A stretch of DNA of 64,000 nt, taken from contig CAZMNW010000037.1 of NCBI GenBank assembly GCA_964567755.1, forward strand, positions 1-64,000. The letters run 5' to 3'. The notes beneath the pieces were generated by a model that had not been told where the DNA came from, made no database searches, and saw only the letters and a list, made by a program, of their open reading frames with translations. The first letter of the stretch is position 1. Each line of letters begins with the position of its first letter. A program made the position numbers and the translations under genes. This stretch comes from DASRJW01 sp964567755 (lineage in GTDB: Bacteria; Krumholzibacteriota; Krumholzibacteriia; G020349025). Positions 1 through 8,405 of the stretch are shown piece after piece.

Positions 1-1
1 C

Positions 2-32
2 GAGGGCTCGGAGCGCGCAACTCCGAGCCCTC
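2..32. terminator. Perfect hairpin, probable terminator
   Basis: A 12-bp perfect inverted repeat (2-13 pairs with 21-32) encloses a 7-nt loop. The short run after it, from 33, is pyrimidine-rich but not a pure T-tract. It is likely the transcription terminator of a gene left of the window. It lies upstream of the broken 5' end of the metallopeptidase gene, so no promoter or start for that gene is preserved here. Confidence 0.6.
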
Positions 33-166
33 ACTTCTTGGGCCTCGACCGGCAGGAACAACACCCTACCGCAGCCGTTTTGTTCTGGGGAACACCCCGG
101 CCGAACGATCAGATTTTGACGCTTCTATGCGAGCGTTGACACAACGGCCTCATCCTCGCACAGCAC

Positions 167-835
167 GTGCTGGCTTCAGGTGATTTGGACCCGGTCTGGC
201 CCAGCGGCGGGCGACCGCTTAACAACGTTAGCGGCGTAACTACTCTCGGGATTGTCTCCGATGATGCGAATGGCGCCATCGTGACATGGCTCGGCGGAGG
301 GGCGGTCGAGCCTGGTGTTTACGCGCAACGCGTGCTGGCGTCAGGGGTGGAGGACCCGGCCTGGCCCGTAAATGGGTGCCCCCTCAGCACCACGTGGGTA
401 GGACAGTACAACCTCCAGATCATTTCCGATGCCGCTGGCGGCGCCATCGTAACGTGGGGCGACTTCCGCAGCGGGACGAACACCGACATCTACGCCCAGC
501 GTGTTTTGGCGTCGGGGGTGGTGGACCCAGCATGGCCCGTCGATGGGCGCGCCCTCTCCATTACGGCCATTTACGAACTTGACTCGCAGCTCACGTCGGA
601 CGGTGCGGGCGGCGCGATCGTCACGTGGAGAAGAGATGATGTCCCTTACGGCATCTACGCCCAGCACGTGCTCGCCTCGGGAGTGGTTAACCCTGCCTGG
701 CCAATCGACGGCCGTGCCCTCTGCATGGCACCGCACGCCTCTTATCCACAGATCGCCTCTGATGGCACGGGTGGAGCTATCGTAACTTGGGCGGACTATC
801 GCAGCGGGGACTTCGATATCTACGCCCAGCGGGTT
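167..835 (+). repeat. Four tandem repeats of about 56 codons
   Basis: Four in-frame units start with VLASG (at 167, about 332, 503 and 668). Each runs through a DPAWP-type motif and an IVTW strand motif to YAQR or YAQH. The units are diverged at DNA level, so they reflect a repeated beta-structure (propeller-like) and not a recent duplication. The first unit is preceded by a partial AQ-H remnant, which suggests more repeats once lay upstream. Confidence 0.7.
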
Positions 836-3307
836 GATTCTACAGGGTTGGTCTCTCACTGCCCGACCCGAAACGTCATCACGTCGTTCGACTTCGGCCC
901 AGGCGCATCGGATATAACCGGCTGGCAGTCCCTTGGTGATCCCGATGGCCGGGGCACGCCGCTCGGCTACCTAGGGAGCCTGGTGCTCCATTACCCTGAG
1001 GGCATCACCGATGGAACAGGCCCGGACCTTCTGGTCTACGAGCTCGGACACAGTTTTCCGCCGGCCATTGACGAGAATTACCTCGTCGAGGCAAGCCTGG
1101 ATGGGAACACATTCGCGACCCTCGGTGATACGCCTGGGGATGTGACGAGCTTTGATCTAGCGACCGGCGCGCTCCCCCTAGCGCACTACATCCGTATCAC
1201 TGATCTCCCGCCGCGGGAGCAAGCTGGACTCCCTGAATTCGACCCGACGGTCGTCGGTGCTGACATAGATGCTGTCGTGGCGCTGAACTGCCCATCGACG
1301 GAGCTCGATTGCGCGAACGCAGTCGATGAAGATGGCGATGGCTTGCTCGACTGCGCAGATCCAGATTGCCGGGTCGACGCGGATGTCGATGGAGCCTTTG
1401 CCGCTCCGTGCGGAGACTGCGACGATCGCGACCCGTCTGTCCACCCTGGTGCCCAGATCGCCTGCCGTAGCGGCCTGGACTTTAACTGCAATGAGGTTCC
1501 CGACTGCGACGAAACCCCATGCGCAGATGTTGACTCGGATGACGATGGTTTGCCTGATTGTCAAGACACCTGCCCGTTTCCTGAGGATGAGTGTCAGTTT
1601 GTTGCCTACACGGCTCCTGGACTGGGGCCTGCATCACAGTTTGACGTGGTCGTAGCCGTCGACGCCCGCATCACGAACTACACAAGTGCAGACTTTGAGG
1701 ATGACGTTGCGGCCATCGTCACCCAGTTTCAGCAGCTATCGCTGGACCCCGCAGTGCACGCTCGCGTCACGTTCCGCAGTTACCTGTTGTGGGCCCCGTG
1801 GCCCTACTGTCAGCTTCGGCGTGCAGCACAACGGCACAAGATGGATGCGATACTCATACGGGTGCCCCAAGGCTTGACCGAGACTCTCAGAGACGGCACG
1901 ACGAAGCCGATCGTAGACGGCACCTGGATGCAGGATCGCCCCGGCTGTGAGCGCGGGCTCCCCCTTGTCGCGTATGTTGTCTCCAGTCCGCGGGACTCGG
2001 ACAGGAAACGTGAGCTTGCAGCGATCCATGAACTTGGTCACGTTGGCTTCGGCCTAGCTGACGAGTATTGGGAAACGGTATGTGTGGCAGCATGCGAACT
2101 CTGTGTAGTGACGTGCAAAAATACCCCTTGTCGCGCCCGAGCCGTGCCGAATGTAGCAGGCACAGGCCTGCGGTCGGGTAATGTGTGGCGCAACCGCCAA
2201 GACTGCGTAAACTTAACAGCGCCTTTCCGTGGGGATGTGGAATGCTATCCGTTCTGTGAAGACCCTGGAAATGAGGAGACTGCCCTAGCGTGGCGTTTAG
2301 GTGATTGCGACAACAAAAATCTGATGCGAGGGTGTCTGGATGGCAGTGCGAATGACTACGGCGATCTGTCGACCAACGGGTACGGGCTTGCAGGCAATTG
2401 TCGGGTGGAGTGGAGGGTTAAAACTGTTACGAAGGCACCGGGTCTACCCACGCCTGCGTGCGGGCCGAGCGGGCCGACAGCGTCATCTACTTTGTATGCG
2501 AGCGCCTCGGAATCGGTTGGCCCCTCAACGCGGCGGATAAACCTTGCTCTGTCATTTTCTGGTGACGTGTTTAGCGTTGATTCGATTGGGATTCGTGGAG
2601 CCCCTTGGGTCGACGAAGACACTGGGACACAAGCCGTCGCTATCAAGCTCTTGAGTTCGCAGGATAGTGTTATGGCAGCGTATATTTATTGGGATCGACG
2701 TTTCCCGAATACTCATGACGCCCCAGCCGTAGCCGGAACAGCGCGATTCGAAGTGCCGCACGCCAACGGAGCACAGCGATGGGAGTTGTTGGATTCCAAT
2801 GGCGCTCTTCTCGCGAAGGGGGGCCTAGGTGCGGCTTTCCTCGAGTACTGTCGAAGCGGGAACTGGACCGACCTCGAGTGCTGGGAGACGGATGCTGATG
2901 GCGACAGCATCCCTGACCGGTACGATAACTGTCCTTATGTTCATAACCCTGAGCAAACGGAAACCTACCCGAACGGTGTGTGCGACGTCTCGGATGCCGG
3001 TGCTGAAGAGCTCGTGTCACCAGTGCCGAGTCGACTGGTGTTAGAGGCGGGAAGGCCAAATCCCTTCAACCCATCGACCACCATTGCCTATTACTTGCCG
3101 ATTTCCGTCGCGGTGCGGCTTAGCGTGCACGACGTTCAGGGCCGACTTGTCGCGACGCTCGTGGAAGGGCCTCAAGAGGCTGGATGGCAAAAAGTAACAT
3201 GGGATGGCCGCGATCACCACGGAATCAACCTTAGTTCTGGGATCTACTTGATTCGACTCGTAGCCGGCGACAACATCATGAGCCGGAAGGTGGCCCTCGT
3301 GAGGTGA
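167..3307 (+). CDS. Secreted M64-like zinc metallopeptidase, 5'-truncated, with FlgD-like C-terminal domain
   Basis: The N-terminal part (to about residue 223) is four repeats of about 56 residues, each with an AQRVLASG..DPAWP core. It is followed by a MopE-like calcium motif region (about 385-450) and a thrombospondin-3-like D.D.DG motif. The peptidase motif HELGHVGFGLADEY sits near residue 621, the HExxHxxGxxxDE pattern of IgA-peptidase (M64) family enzymes. A second D.D.DG motif follows near residue 910, and a FlgD-like Ig domain ends the protein (RPNPFNPSTTI to the end). There is no signal peptide. The frame is closed by a TGA at 137-139, and repeat homology begins at about 152, upstream of the only available start (a GTG at 167), so the 5' end appears lost. 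Codon use looks less GC-rich than downstream genes, which would fit a transferred region. The peptidase family call is from motif only. Confidence 0.7.
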   Translation: MLASGDLDPVWPSGGRPLNNVSGVTTLGIVSDDANGAIVTWLGGGAVEPGVYAQRVLASGVEDPAWPVNGCPLSTTWVGQYNLQIISDAAGGAIVTWGDFRSGTNTDIYAQRVLASGVVDPAWPVDGRALSITAIYELDSQLTSDGAGGAIVTWRRDDVPYGIYAQHVLASGVVNPAWPIDGRALCMAPHASYPQIASDGTGGAIVTWADYRSGDFDIYAQRVDSTGLVSHCPTRNVITSFDFGPGASDITGWQSLGDPDGRGTPLGYLGSLVLHYPEGITDGTGPDLLVYELGHSFPPAIDENYLVEASLDGNTFATLGDTPGDVTSFDLATGALPLAHYIRITDLPPREQAGLPEFDPTVVGADIDAVVALNCPSTELDCANAVDEDGDGLLDCADPDCRVDADVDGAFAAPCGDCDDRDPSVHPGAQIACRSGLDFNCNEVPDCDETPCADVDSDDDGLPDCQDTCPFPEDECQFVAYTAPGLGPASQFDVVVAVDARITNYTSADFEDDVAAIVTQFQQLSLDPAVHARVTFRSYLLWAPWPYCQLRRAAQRHKMDAILIRVPQGLTETLRDGTTKPIVDGTWMQDRPGCERGLPLVAYVVSSPRDSDRKRELAAIHELGHVGFGLADEYWETVCVAACELCVVTCKNTPCRARAVPNVAGTGLRSGNVWRNRQDCVNLTAPFRGDVECYPFCEDPGNEETALAWRLGDCDNKNLMRGCLDGSANDYGDLSTNGYGLAGNCRVEWRVKTVTKAPGLPTPACGPSGPTASSTLYASASESVGPSTRRINLALSFSGDVFSVDSIGIRGAPWVDEDTGTQAVAIKLLSSQDSVMAAYIYWDRRFPNTHDAPAVAGTARFEVPHANGAQRWELLDSNGALLAKGGLGAAFLEYCRSGNWTDLECWETDADGDSIPDRYDNCPYVHNPEQTETYPNGVCDVSDAGAEELVSPVPSRLVLEAGRPNPFNPSTTIAYYLPISVAVRLSVHDVQGRLVATLVEGPQEAGWQKVTWDGRDHHGINLSSGIYLIRLVAGDNIMSRKVALVR

Positions 3308-3447
3308 TGCACGCCTACGGTGCGTGCCCCAAACTAGGCTGCACGATCTCGGTGCATTGGCGCGGGGTGGAAACGGTGTTGACAGCGGATAGTGCGCGTT
3401 TCAGAGACACGTGGTTTGCTGACCACGACACGAGAATACGGCGAAGT

Positions 3448-3469
3448 CCTTGCTTGTCCCTTGCTTGTC
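3448..3469 (+). repeat. 11-bp perfect tandem repeat
   Basis: CCTTGCTTGTC occurs twice head to tail (3448-3458 and 3459-3469). It lies about 120 bp before the tRNA fragment and could be an integrase arm site. No function is demonstrated by sequence alone. Confidence 0.7.
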
Positions 3470-3513
3470 TACGCAGCGGGATGGGCGGGTATGGCGAGGT
3501 ATGGGCGGGGACG

Positions 3514-3557
3514 TCATCCCTCCTTATATGCTAACGGGGCAACATGTTAGGGGATGA
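3514..3557. repeat. Nested inverted repeat next to tRNA fragment
   Basis: The outer arms TCATCCC (3514-3520) and GGGATGA (3551-3557) enclose the inner arms CTAAC (3531-3535) and GTTAG (3546-3550). The left side carries a 10-nt bulge. It immediately precedes the tRNA-derived segment. Confidence 0.55.
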
Positions 3558-3586
3558 GCCGGGATGATAGGGGATGGCCGGATTCA

Positions 3587-3646
3587 GATTTGAAATCCGC
3601 CGGGCCCACAAGGCCCTTGGGGGTTCGAGTCCCTCATCCTCCGCCA
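3587..3646 (+). pseudogene. 3' part of a type II tRNA (tRNA-Ser(UGA)-like), attachment-site-like remnant
   Basis: From the anticodon loop onward the segment reads as a tRNA. The loop is 3589-3595 with TGA at 3591-3593. A long variable arm has GGGCC and GGCCC stems, the T-arm is 3619-3635 with loop TTCGAGT, the acceptor 3' strand is 3636-3642, the discriminator is G at 3643, and CCA is encoded at 3644-3646. G73 and the long variable arm fit tRNA-Ser. The 5' half is absent: no strand pairing with the acceptor and no D-arm lie at the right distance, and the anticodon stem pairs at only 3 of 5 positions. A 3' tRNA half is the typical leftover of tyrosine-recombinase integration. Given its orientation, an intact tRNA would be expected to the left, beyond the window. 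A selenocysteine tRNA is less likely because the acceptor plus T stem totals 12 bp. Confidence 0.6.
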
Positions 3647-3739
3647 ACAACTCTAGACTAGATGTCGAGCAACTGTAGACCTGCATCGTCGTCTGCGATG
3701 TAGGCGCGTTCTTCGCAGGCAGCTCGACTGCGATTCGAT

Positions 3740-5020
3740 TCAGGGGCGATGCGCGAGAGCGCCGATTGCACGGTCAGAAGAGCCGATCGCCCGGACATAC
3801 GCAGTGCCATAGTCAGTATGTTTGAGGATTTCGGCACGTGCCTGCTTCGCCTCTGCTTCCGTCGCATAGTGACCAACGTAGACGCGGTACCAGATGCCCT
3901 TGCTCTCCAAGTCGGTGCGAATTGCGCGCGCCTGGGAGCCTCGCGCTTGCAACTTCGCTACCTCAACCGCGGCCGCTTCTGCGTTTCGAAACGACGAGAC
4001 GTTGACGGCATAGATCAAGCCGCCTTCGCGGCGAGGAGCGGGCGCCTGGACTCTTGGTGTCGCATCATCCTGTGGAGCGACTGGCGTAGATGGCTGGATC
4101 ACATCCGGGGACACCTGCTGTGCTTCGCCAGCAGACGGGACTATCGCGGGAGAGGTCGTCGTTTGCTGCGGCGCCTTCTCTTCGGCGTTCGCTGCTTGGG
4201 CGGCGCTCGACAACACCTTGCTCGCGACCTGAACCCCCTGGTCCTGCATGGGTGCAGCCGCATACACACGTTTCGATGGCCTCGGCGCGACCCGCGCGGA
4301 CCAGCGCCCGGCAAACCATGCCGCAGCAACAGCCCCGACGATCAAAGTAACCATAGCGAGCGGTTTCGCGACTCGGTTGTCCAAGCGCGAGAAAAATCCG
4401 AACTCGGCGGCGCCGCGAGGAGGGCGCCGCAGTGGTCGCGTGTCGACGGCAGGCAATAGCATCGTGCACAAGAGGGCTGGCCTCGGTTCAACATTGAGTC
4501 TCGACAGCTGGCTTCCGTCAGTATCCGGGCTGGCCAAGGTCTCGTGCCCCGTTTCCAGATCATCCAAGTCAGGGGTTACCATCTCGATGATCTGAGGGAC
4601 ATCCCCCTGTTTCTCAAGAACCTCCCGCCCGTACATCTGGAGCCCATCCAGCTCCTGCCGCTTGTCGCGCTCAACAATGGATTTCACACTATTGTCGATA
4701 GTCGCGGTTGTCGCGATTCTTTGTGCCATTTCAAGCAGCGTGTGCTTCCCCACGTTCTCTAGTAGACCTGACGGACGAGCCTCGAGGGATAGGCATTGTA
4801 GGTTTGGAGAAATACCGTAATCGTGCTTGTAGAGCATGGTTCGGTAGATGCGCCTGTGCAGTTCGCTCTGAAAATGCTCCGGTTTGATTCGCGGTGCTAC
4901 GTACTTGAGCATCGTTGGATCCACCATGATGCTTCCAAGAACGTGCACTTCGGGATCGGGCAGCTCCTCGGCAAGTGAACGATTCTCGCTCCCTGAGTCG
5001 CCAGTGGGAGTCATGTCCAT
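3740..5020 (-). CDS. DnaB N-terminal domain / transmembrane / SPOR domain fusion protein
   Basis: Residues about 21-127 resemble the N-terminal helical domain of the replicative helicase DnaB: a VLGSIMVDP start, the EHFQSELHRRIYRTM motif, and a block shaped like LLENVGKHTLLEMA. The RecA-type helicase domain is missing. A single membrane segment lies at about 221-238. A Pro/Ala/Gln-rich linker and a C-terminal SPOR domain (about 335-413, YAVNVSSF ... WYRVYVGHY ... A) follow. Predicted topology is DnaB-N inside and SPOR in the periplasm, where SPOR domains bind septal peptidoglycan. The start used is the ATG at 5020, with GGAGG 5 nt upstream; a longer start at 5041 adds 7 residues without an RBS. 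The gene stands alone, between the tRNA remnant and a truncated glycosyltransferase. The combination is unusual, and its role in linking replication and division is inference. Confidence 0.75.
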   Translation of the reverse strand: MDMTPTGDSGSENRSLAEELPDPEVHVLGSIMVDPTMLKYVAPRIKPEHFQSELHRRIYRTMLYKHDYGISPNLQCLSLEARPSGLLENVGKHTLLEMAQRIATTATIDNSVKSIVERDKRQELDGLQMYGREVLEKQGDVPQIIEMVTPDLDDLETGHETLASPDTDGSQLSRLNVEPRPALLCTMLLPAVDTRPLRRPPRGAAEFGFFSRLDNRVAKPLAMVTLIVGAVAAAWFAGRWSARVAPRPSKRVYAAAPMQDQGVQVASKVLSSAAQAANAEEKAPQQTTTSPAIVPSAGEAQQVSPDVIQPSTPVAPQDDATPRVQAPAPRREGGLIYAVNVSSFRNAEAAAVEVAKLQARGSQARAIRTDLESKGIWYRVYVGHYATEAEAKQARAEILKHTDYGTAYVRAIGSSDRAIGALAHRP

Positions 5021-5114
5021 GGCCGCCTCCATCCGCAGCATCGACCCTGGACGCGGCCTTCGTCGCGACTGGAGAGGTCGATCGAACTCCTCGAAGAGTA
5101 CATGCTAAGTTGAG

Positions 5115-6392
5115 GTGCAGCGTTTCAAGTTTAACATGCCACGCCTTCCGAGTCGACAGGGCCCCTGTCACCGCACGGATATGGCCCTGACGGAGCGCAC
5201 GAGGCGAGTACACGTCGTGGCCAGTAGGGGAATTCCCCACTCGAGTCCAGACGCAAGCCACGCTCGGTGCTGGACAGGCGTAGGCGGGCTCACACGTCTC
5301 GACGCGCTGCTTTTCGTTCTCCCGGCCACGTTGGGGCGGTGGTGGTGTTCACGGCCCAGGCGTGATGCCATTGGCCCGCTGCTCACCGGTCTTTTGCCAC
5401 TCATCGGCTGGGAAATGTTTTCACTGGTCTACTATGGCTCGCCAATACCCAATTCCGCATTGGCCAAGCTGAATGTCGAACTCTCTGTTGCGGCGCTCGC
5501 CGGCCAGGGACTGCTGTACTTTCAGGATTCTCTCGTGCGTGATCCGGTGACCTTGACCGTGATCCTGCTTTCCATCGGGCTCGTGTTTCATCGGGCGGCC
5601 GTCGCTCACCGGCTGATCCTGGTCGGTATCGCACTCTATCTGACGTATATCTTGCGCATCGGCGGTGATTTCATGTCCGGTCGCTTCTTCGCCGCCCCCT
5701 TCGTCGCGGCGGTCGCGGTTTGCGCTGCGATCGCGGGAGGTCGTCGCTCGGAGTGGAGCCGCGTGCGCTGGCTCGCGCCTGTCCTGATCGGCGCGCTCTG
5801 CACCCTGGGGCTCGCATGGCCGGGAACACGCTGGACTTCGGGCATCGGCTACGGAGTGGGCCAGACGTATGGTGACATCGTCGGTCCGACGGGAATTGCC
5901 GATGAGCGAGCGTATTATTATCCGTCGACCGGTTTGGTCCGCCTGCTGGCAAACCGCTCGAGTCTTTGGCAACCCGGCCAGCCATTTCCACCTTACCCTG
6001 GAGCCCTGATGGGCGCCCGCTTCGCCCAATCGGATCAGCCGGTCGCGGTGTGGGACGAAGCAGGCTTCTTCGGCTACTGGAGTGGCAGCAAGACTGTCAT
6101 CGAAGTCTGGGGATTGGCCGATCCGCTCCTGGCACGAATTCCGTACAAACCAGCAGGCGAGTGGCGCATCGGTCACTACCCGCGACGACTCCCGGAGGGT
6201 TACCTCGAGACTCGGCGCGAGGGCCGGAATCTGTTGAAAGACCCGGAGCTGGCTGCGCTCTATGACGGGCTCGTGCTCGTCACGCGAGGGAAGCTGTTCA
6301 CTCGGGCGCGCTGGCGGGAAATTTGGCGCTTCAATACGGGCTACTACGCCCCGGTTCTTCGCAGGCATGCGGTCCCGTTGTCGAGCTCCTAG
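5115..6392 (+). CDS. C-terminal part of a GT-C type membrane glycosyltransferase (arabinosyltransferase-like), N-terminus missing
   Basis: From about residue 57 (nt 5283) the protein reads like the later part of multi-spanning polyprenyl-phosphate-sugar glycosyltransferases. It shows a membrane segment, the loop YYGSPIPNSALAKL, further segments, GGDFMSGRFFAAPF, and a soluble C-terminal domain. The first half, with the catalytic loops after TM1, is absent. The first ~56 residues look random, and the next gene on the left is on the other strand. The gene is therefore probably a 5'-truncated remnant. Its stop overlaps that of the convergent gene (6389). Family assignment rests on motif memory. 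Confidence 0.6.
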   Translation: MQRFKFNMPRLPSRQGPCHRTDMALTERTRRVHVVASRGIPHSSPDASHARCWTGVGGLTRLDALLFVLPATLGRWWCSRPRRDAIGPLLTGLLPLIGWEMFSLVYYGSPIPNSALAKLNVELSVAALAGQGLLYFQDSLVRDPVTLTVILLSIGLVFHRAAVAHRLILVGIALYLTYILRIGGDFMSGRFFAAPFVAAVAVCAAIAGGRRSEWSRVRWLAPVLIGALCTLGLAWPGTRWTSGIGYGVGQTYGDIVGPTGIADERAYYYPSTGLVRLLANRSSLWQPGQPFPPYPGALMGARFAQSDQPVAVWDEAGFFGYWSGSKTVIEVWGLADPLLARIPYKPAGEWRIGHYPRRLPEGYLETRREGRNLLKDPELAALYDGLVLVTRGKLFTRARWREIWRFNTGYYAPVLRRHAVPLSSS

Positions 6393-8350
6393 CGTTCCCC
6401 GAGCGGAGTTGGGATCGTGTCATTGCCGCTCAATGAATCGGCGGCCGCAGCCTGCGCGAGCTTCGACGCCAGTGTGGGGTAAGCGGGTGCGAACGCCAGT
6501 GCTTTCTGATAGTTCTCGGCGGCCTGCCGCGGTCGAGCGGCGCCGAGCTCCAAATCGCCGGCGAGCTCGTAACAGGTCACGAGCTCCTCTCTTGGCGTCC
6601 GTCCGGTGCTCCGTTCTTCGGCGCGCAACTTTGCGATCACACTTCCCAGCGTGCGAAGCGCGGCATCGCTGCGGCCGAGCTTCGCCTCCGCCATGGCCAT
6701 GTTGATCTCCACGCGCCACGCCGCCGGACGAGCGGCGCGCACGGCCTCAAACTCGACGAGCGCTTCCTCGTAACGCCCTTGGATCAGGTACATGTTGCCG
6801 ATGTTCGCCCGCATCACCGCACGCTCACGCTGTACGTGCGCGAAGCTGAGCGGTACTGCGAGGGCCGCCGCGGCTGTGAGACCGCCAGCGGCCAGCGCGA
6901 TTCGCCGTGCGCGCAACGCGTCCCAGAACCGAATGCTGGCGTGGGCGATGAAAGGCATGCAAGCGGCAGTCATCGGCATCCGAAAGCGCTCGAAGACGAA
7001 GAACGGCACGATCATGAGCGTGGAGCCGAGGACGAACGTTCTCACCACCCACAACTCGCGGCGACGACGCGTGAGCCACAAGCCCACGAGCGCGATCGGC
7101 AGAAGCACGCGAGGATGCACGATCGGGTTCCGCAGGATTCCCATCCAACGAGAAGCGATTCCGGTGTCGATGACATCGGCCTGCTCCTGTGGGCCCCAGA
7201 GCAAGGCCAGCTTCTTCACCGTGAGGCGGAATGCCGCCCACGGCTGCTCGCGCCACCAGGCAAGGCCACGCATCCACCAATAGCGCGAAACCTCGACCGG
7301 CCTGGGCTCACGGCCCAGCACAGCCGTGCTCAGCTCCACGGCATCCGCCTCCTCGAAAGTGGGGTCGCTGCGAAACGAGCGCAACCCGACATAACTGCCG
7401 TCGGCATTGGAGTGGTTTCCAATGTAAAAGTTGGTTCCGCCACCATAGGCAACAACGACGAAGCCGCGGCCGCGGGCGATGTTTTGAATTGTCGGAATGG
7501 CGAGCACGAGTAGAAACGAAGCCGCCCCCACACCCGAGGCGATCCAACTCGTCGCACGCGCAATCGGCTTTGCGTTTGCGGCGGAACGGCGCCCGGGCAC
7601 GCCCGGCGGTTCCCGACGCCAGGGCGCGACCGCAAGGACCCAGAGCAGCAATGCGACACCTGCGATTTCCGCCTGGACCAAAGACGCGAGACCAAGCAAG
7701 AAACCGCTCGCGGCGCATCGCCGATACGAGTTTCGTCCTCGATTCTGCACCGACATGCCTGCTGCGAACGGTGCCTGCATCACGACCAGAGCCAGCAGGG
7801 ACAGTGACACCGCGAGCGTGGGCTTGAGGACCAAGACCTCGTGAAACAGGGCCATCGGATAGATCGCCCAGAGAGCCCCGGCCACGATGGCCTCACGAGC
7901 GTCGAAGCATTTCCGTGCGAGCCGCCACACCAGGACGCTGTTGAGAACGCCAAGCGCGAGTTGAGCGAGCTTCACCACAACGACGCCGCCCCCCAGTCCA
8001 TGGATGGCAGCGAGGAAATAACCGTATCCAGGTGCCTGATAGTAGGCGCCGTGGGCGGGCGCGCTCCCGGCGAGCATCGCGGTGGACGTGCAGAGCCATC
8101 GGTTCGCGCACGATAATCGAAGCACCGAGACGAAGCTTTGGCAGTACAGCCCAGGCGGTTCGCCACATGCGGCTCCCCGCATCAGCCCTGTGCGCTTGTG
8201 CACTTCAAGAAGCTCGGGCGCTGGTCGAGGAGTACCGGCAGGAGTTCGGCAGGAAAAATCCGAGCAGCCCGCTCGGGTTTTGACTCCCGACGAGTGCACC
8301 AGGCAAGAGCACACGAAGAAGCTGTAGCGCATGAAGAAGCCGTAGCTCAC
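6389..8350 (-). CDS. GT-C (PMT-like) membrane glycosyltransferase with C-terminal TPR domain, doubtful N-terminus
   Basis: From residue ~92 (nt ~8077) the sequence is typical of GT-C glycosyltransferases: YYQAPGYGYF, then LARKCFDAREAIVAG-type loops, LWAIYPMALFHE, and about ten hydrophobic segments. A C-terminal tetratricopeptide region runs from about residue 515 to the end. Residues 1-91 are Cys/Arg-rich, show no membrane segment or catalytic Asp motif, and start in a small repeat (GAAGAAGC units near 8309-8341). The normal first transmembrane segment and acidic catalytic loop seem missing, so the enzyme may be inactive or mis-started. Together with the neighbour at 5115 it suggests a former glycosylation locus that has eroded. 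Confidence 0.65.
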   Translation of the reverse strand: MSYGFFMRYSFFVCSCLVHSSGVKTRAGCSDFSCRTPAGTPRPAPELLEVHKRTGLMRGAACGEPPGLYCQSFVSVLRLSCANRWLCTSTAMLAGSAPAHGAYYQAPGYGYFLAAIHGLGGGVVVVKLAQLALGVLNSVLVWRLARKCFDAREAIVAGALWAIYPMALFHEVLVLKPTLAVSLSLLALVVMQAPFAAGMSVQNRGRNSYRRCAASGFLLGLASLVQAEIAGVALLLWVLAVAPWRREPPGVPGRRSAANAKPIARATSWIASGVGAASFLLVLAIPTIQNIARGRGFVVVAYGGGTNFYIGNHSNADGSYVGLRSFRSDPTFEEADAVELSTAVLGREPRPVEVSRYWWMRGLAWWREQPWAAFRLTVKKLALLWGPQEQADVIDTGIASRWMGILRNPIVHPRVLLPIALVGLWLTRRRRELWVVRTFVLGSTLMIVPFFVFERFRMPMTAACMPFIAHASIRFWDALRARRIALAAGGLTAAAALAVPLSFAHVQRERAVMRANIGNMYLIQGRYEEALVEFEAVRAARPAAWRVEINMAMAEAKLGRSDAALRTLGSVIAKLRAEERSTGRTPREELVTCYELAGDLELGAARPRQAAENYQKALAFAPAYPTLASKLAQAAAADSLSGNDTIPTPLGER

Positions 8351-8405
8351 TCACGAGCTTCGACGAACACTGCGCCACCCCAAGGCTCGGGAACCCGGAC
8401 TTGGT

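Larger units (their letters stand above)
3308..3739. other. Non-coding spacer rich in short repeats
   Basis: No supported gene lies here. The spacer holds a small inverted repeat (3410-3415 with 3422-3427), an 11-bp perfect tandem duplication at 3448-3469, several GGGATG-type words between 3479 and 3577, a nested inverted repeat at 3514-3557, and the 3' part of a tRNA at 3587-3646. This mix resembles the arm and core structure around a recombination site more than an ordinary promoter region; that reading is inference. Confidence 0.6.

Noticed and set aside
3550..3646. Complete tRNA (Ser or Sec)
   Set aside because: No 5' acceptor strand or D-arm lies at the right distance, the anticodon stem is mismatched, and the 12-bp acceptor/T stack excludes the usual Sec form.
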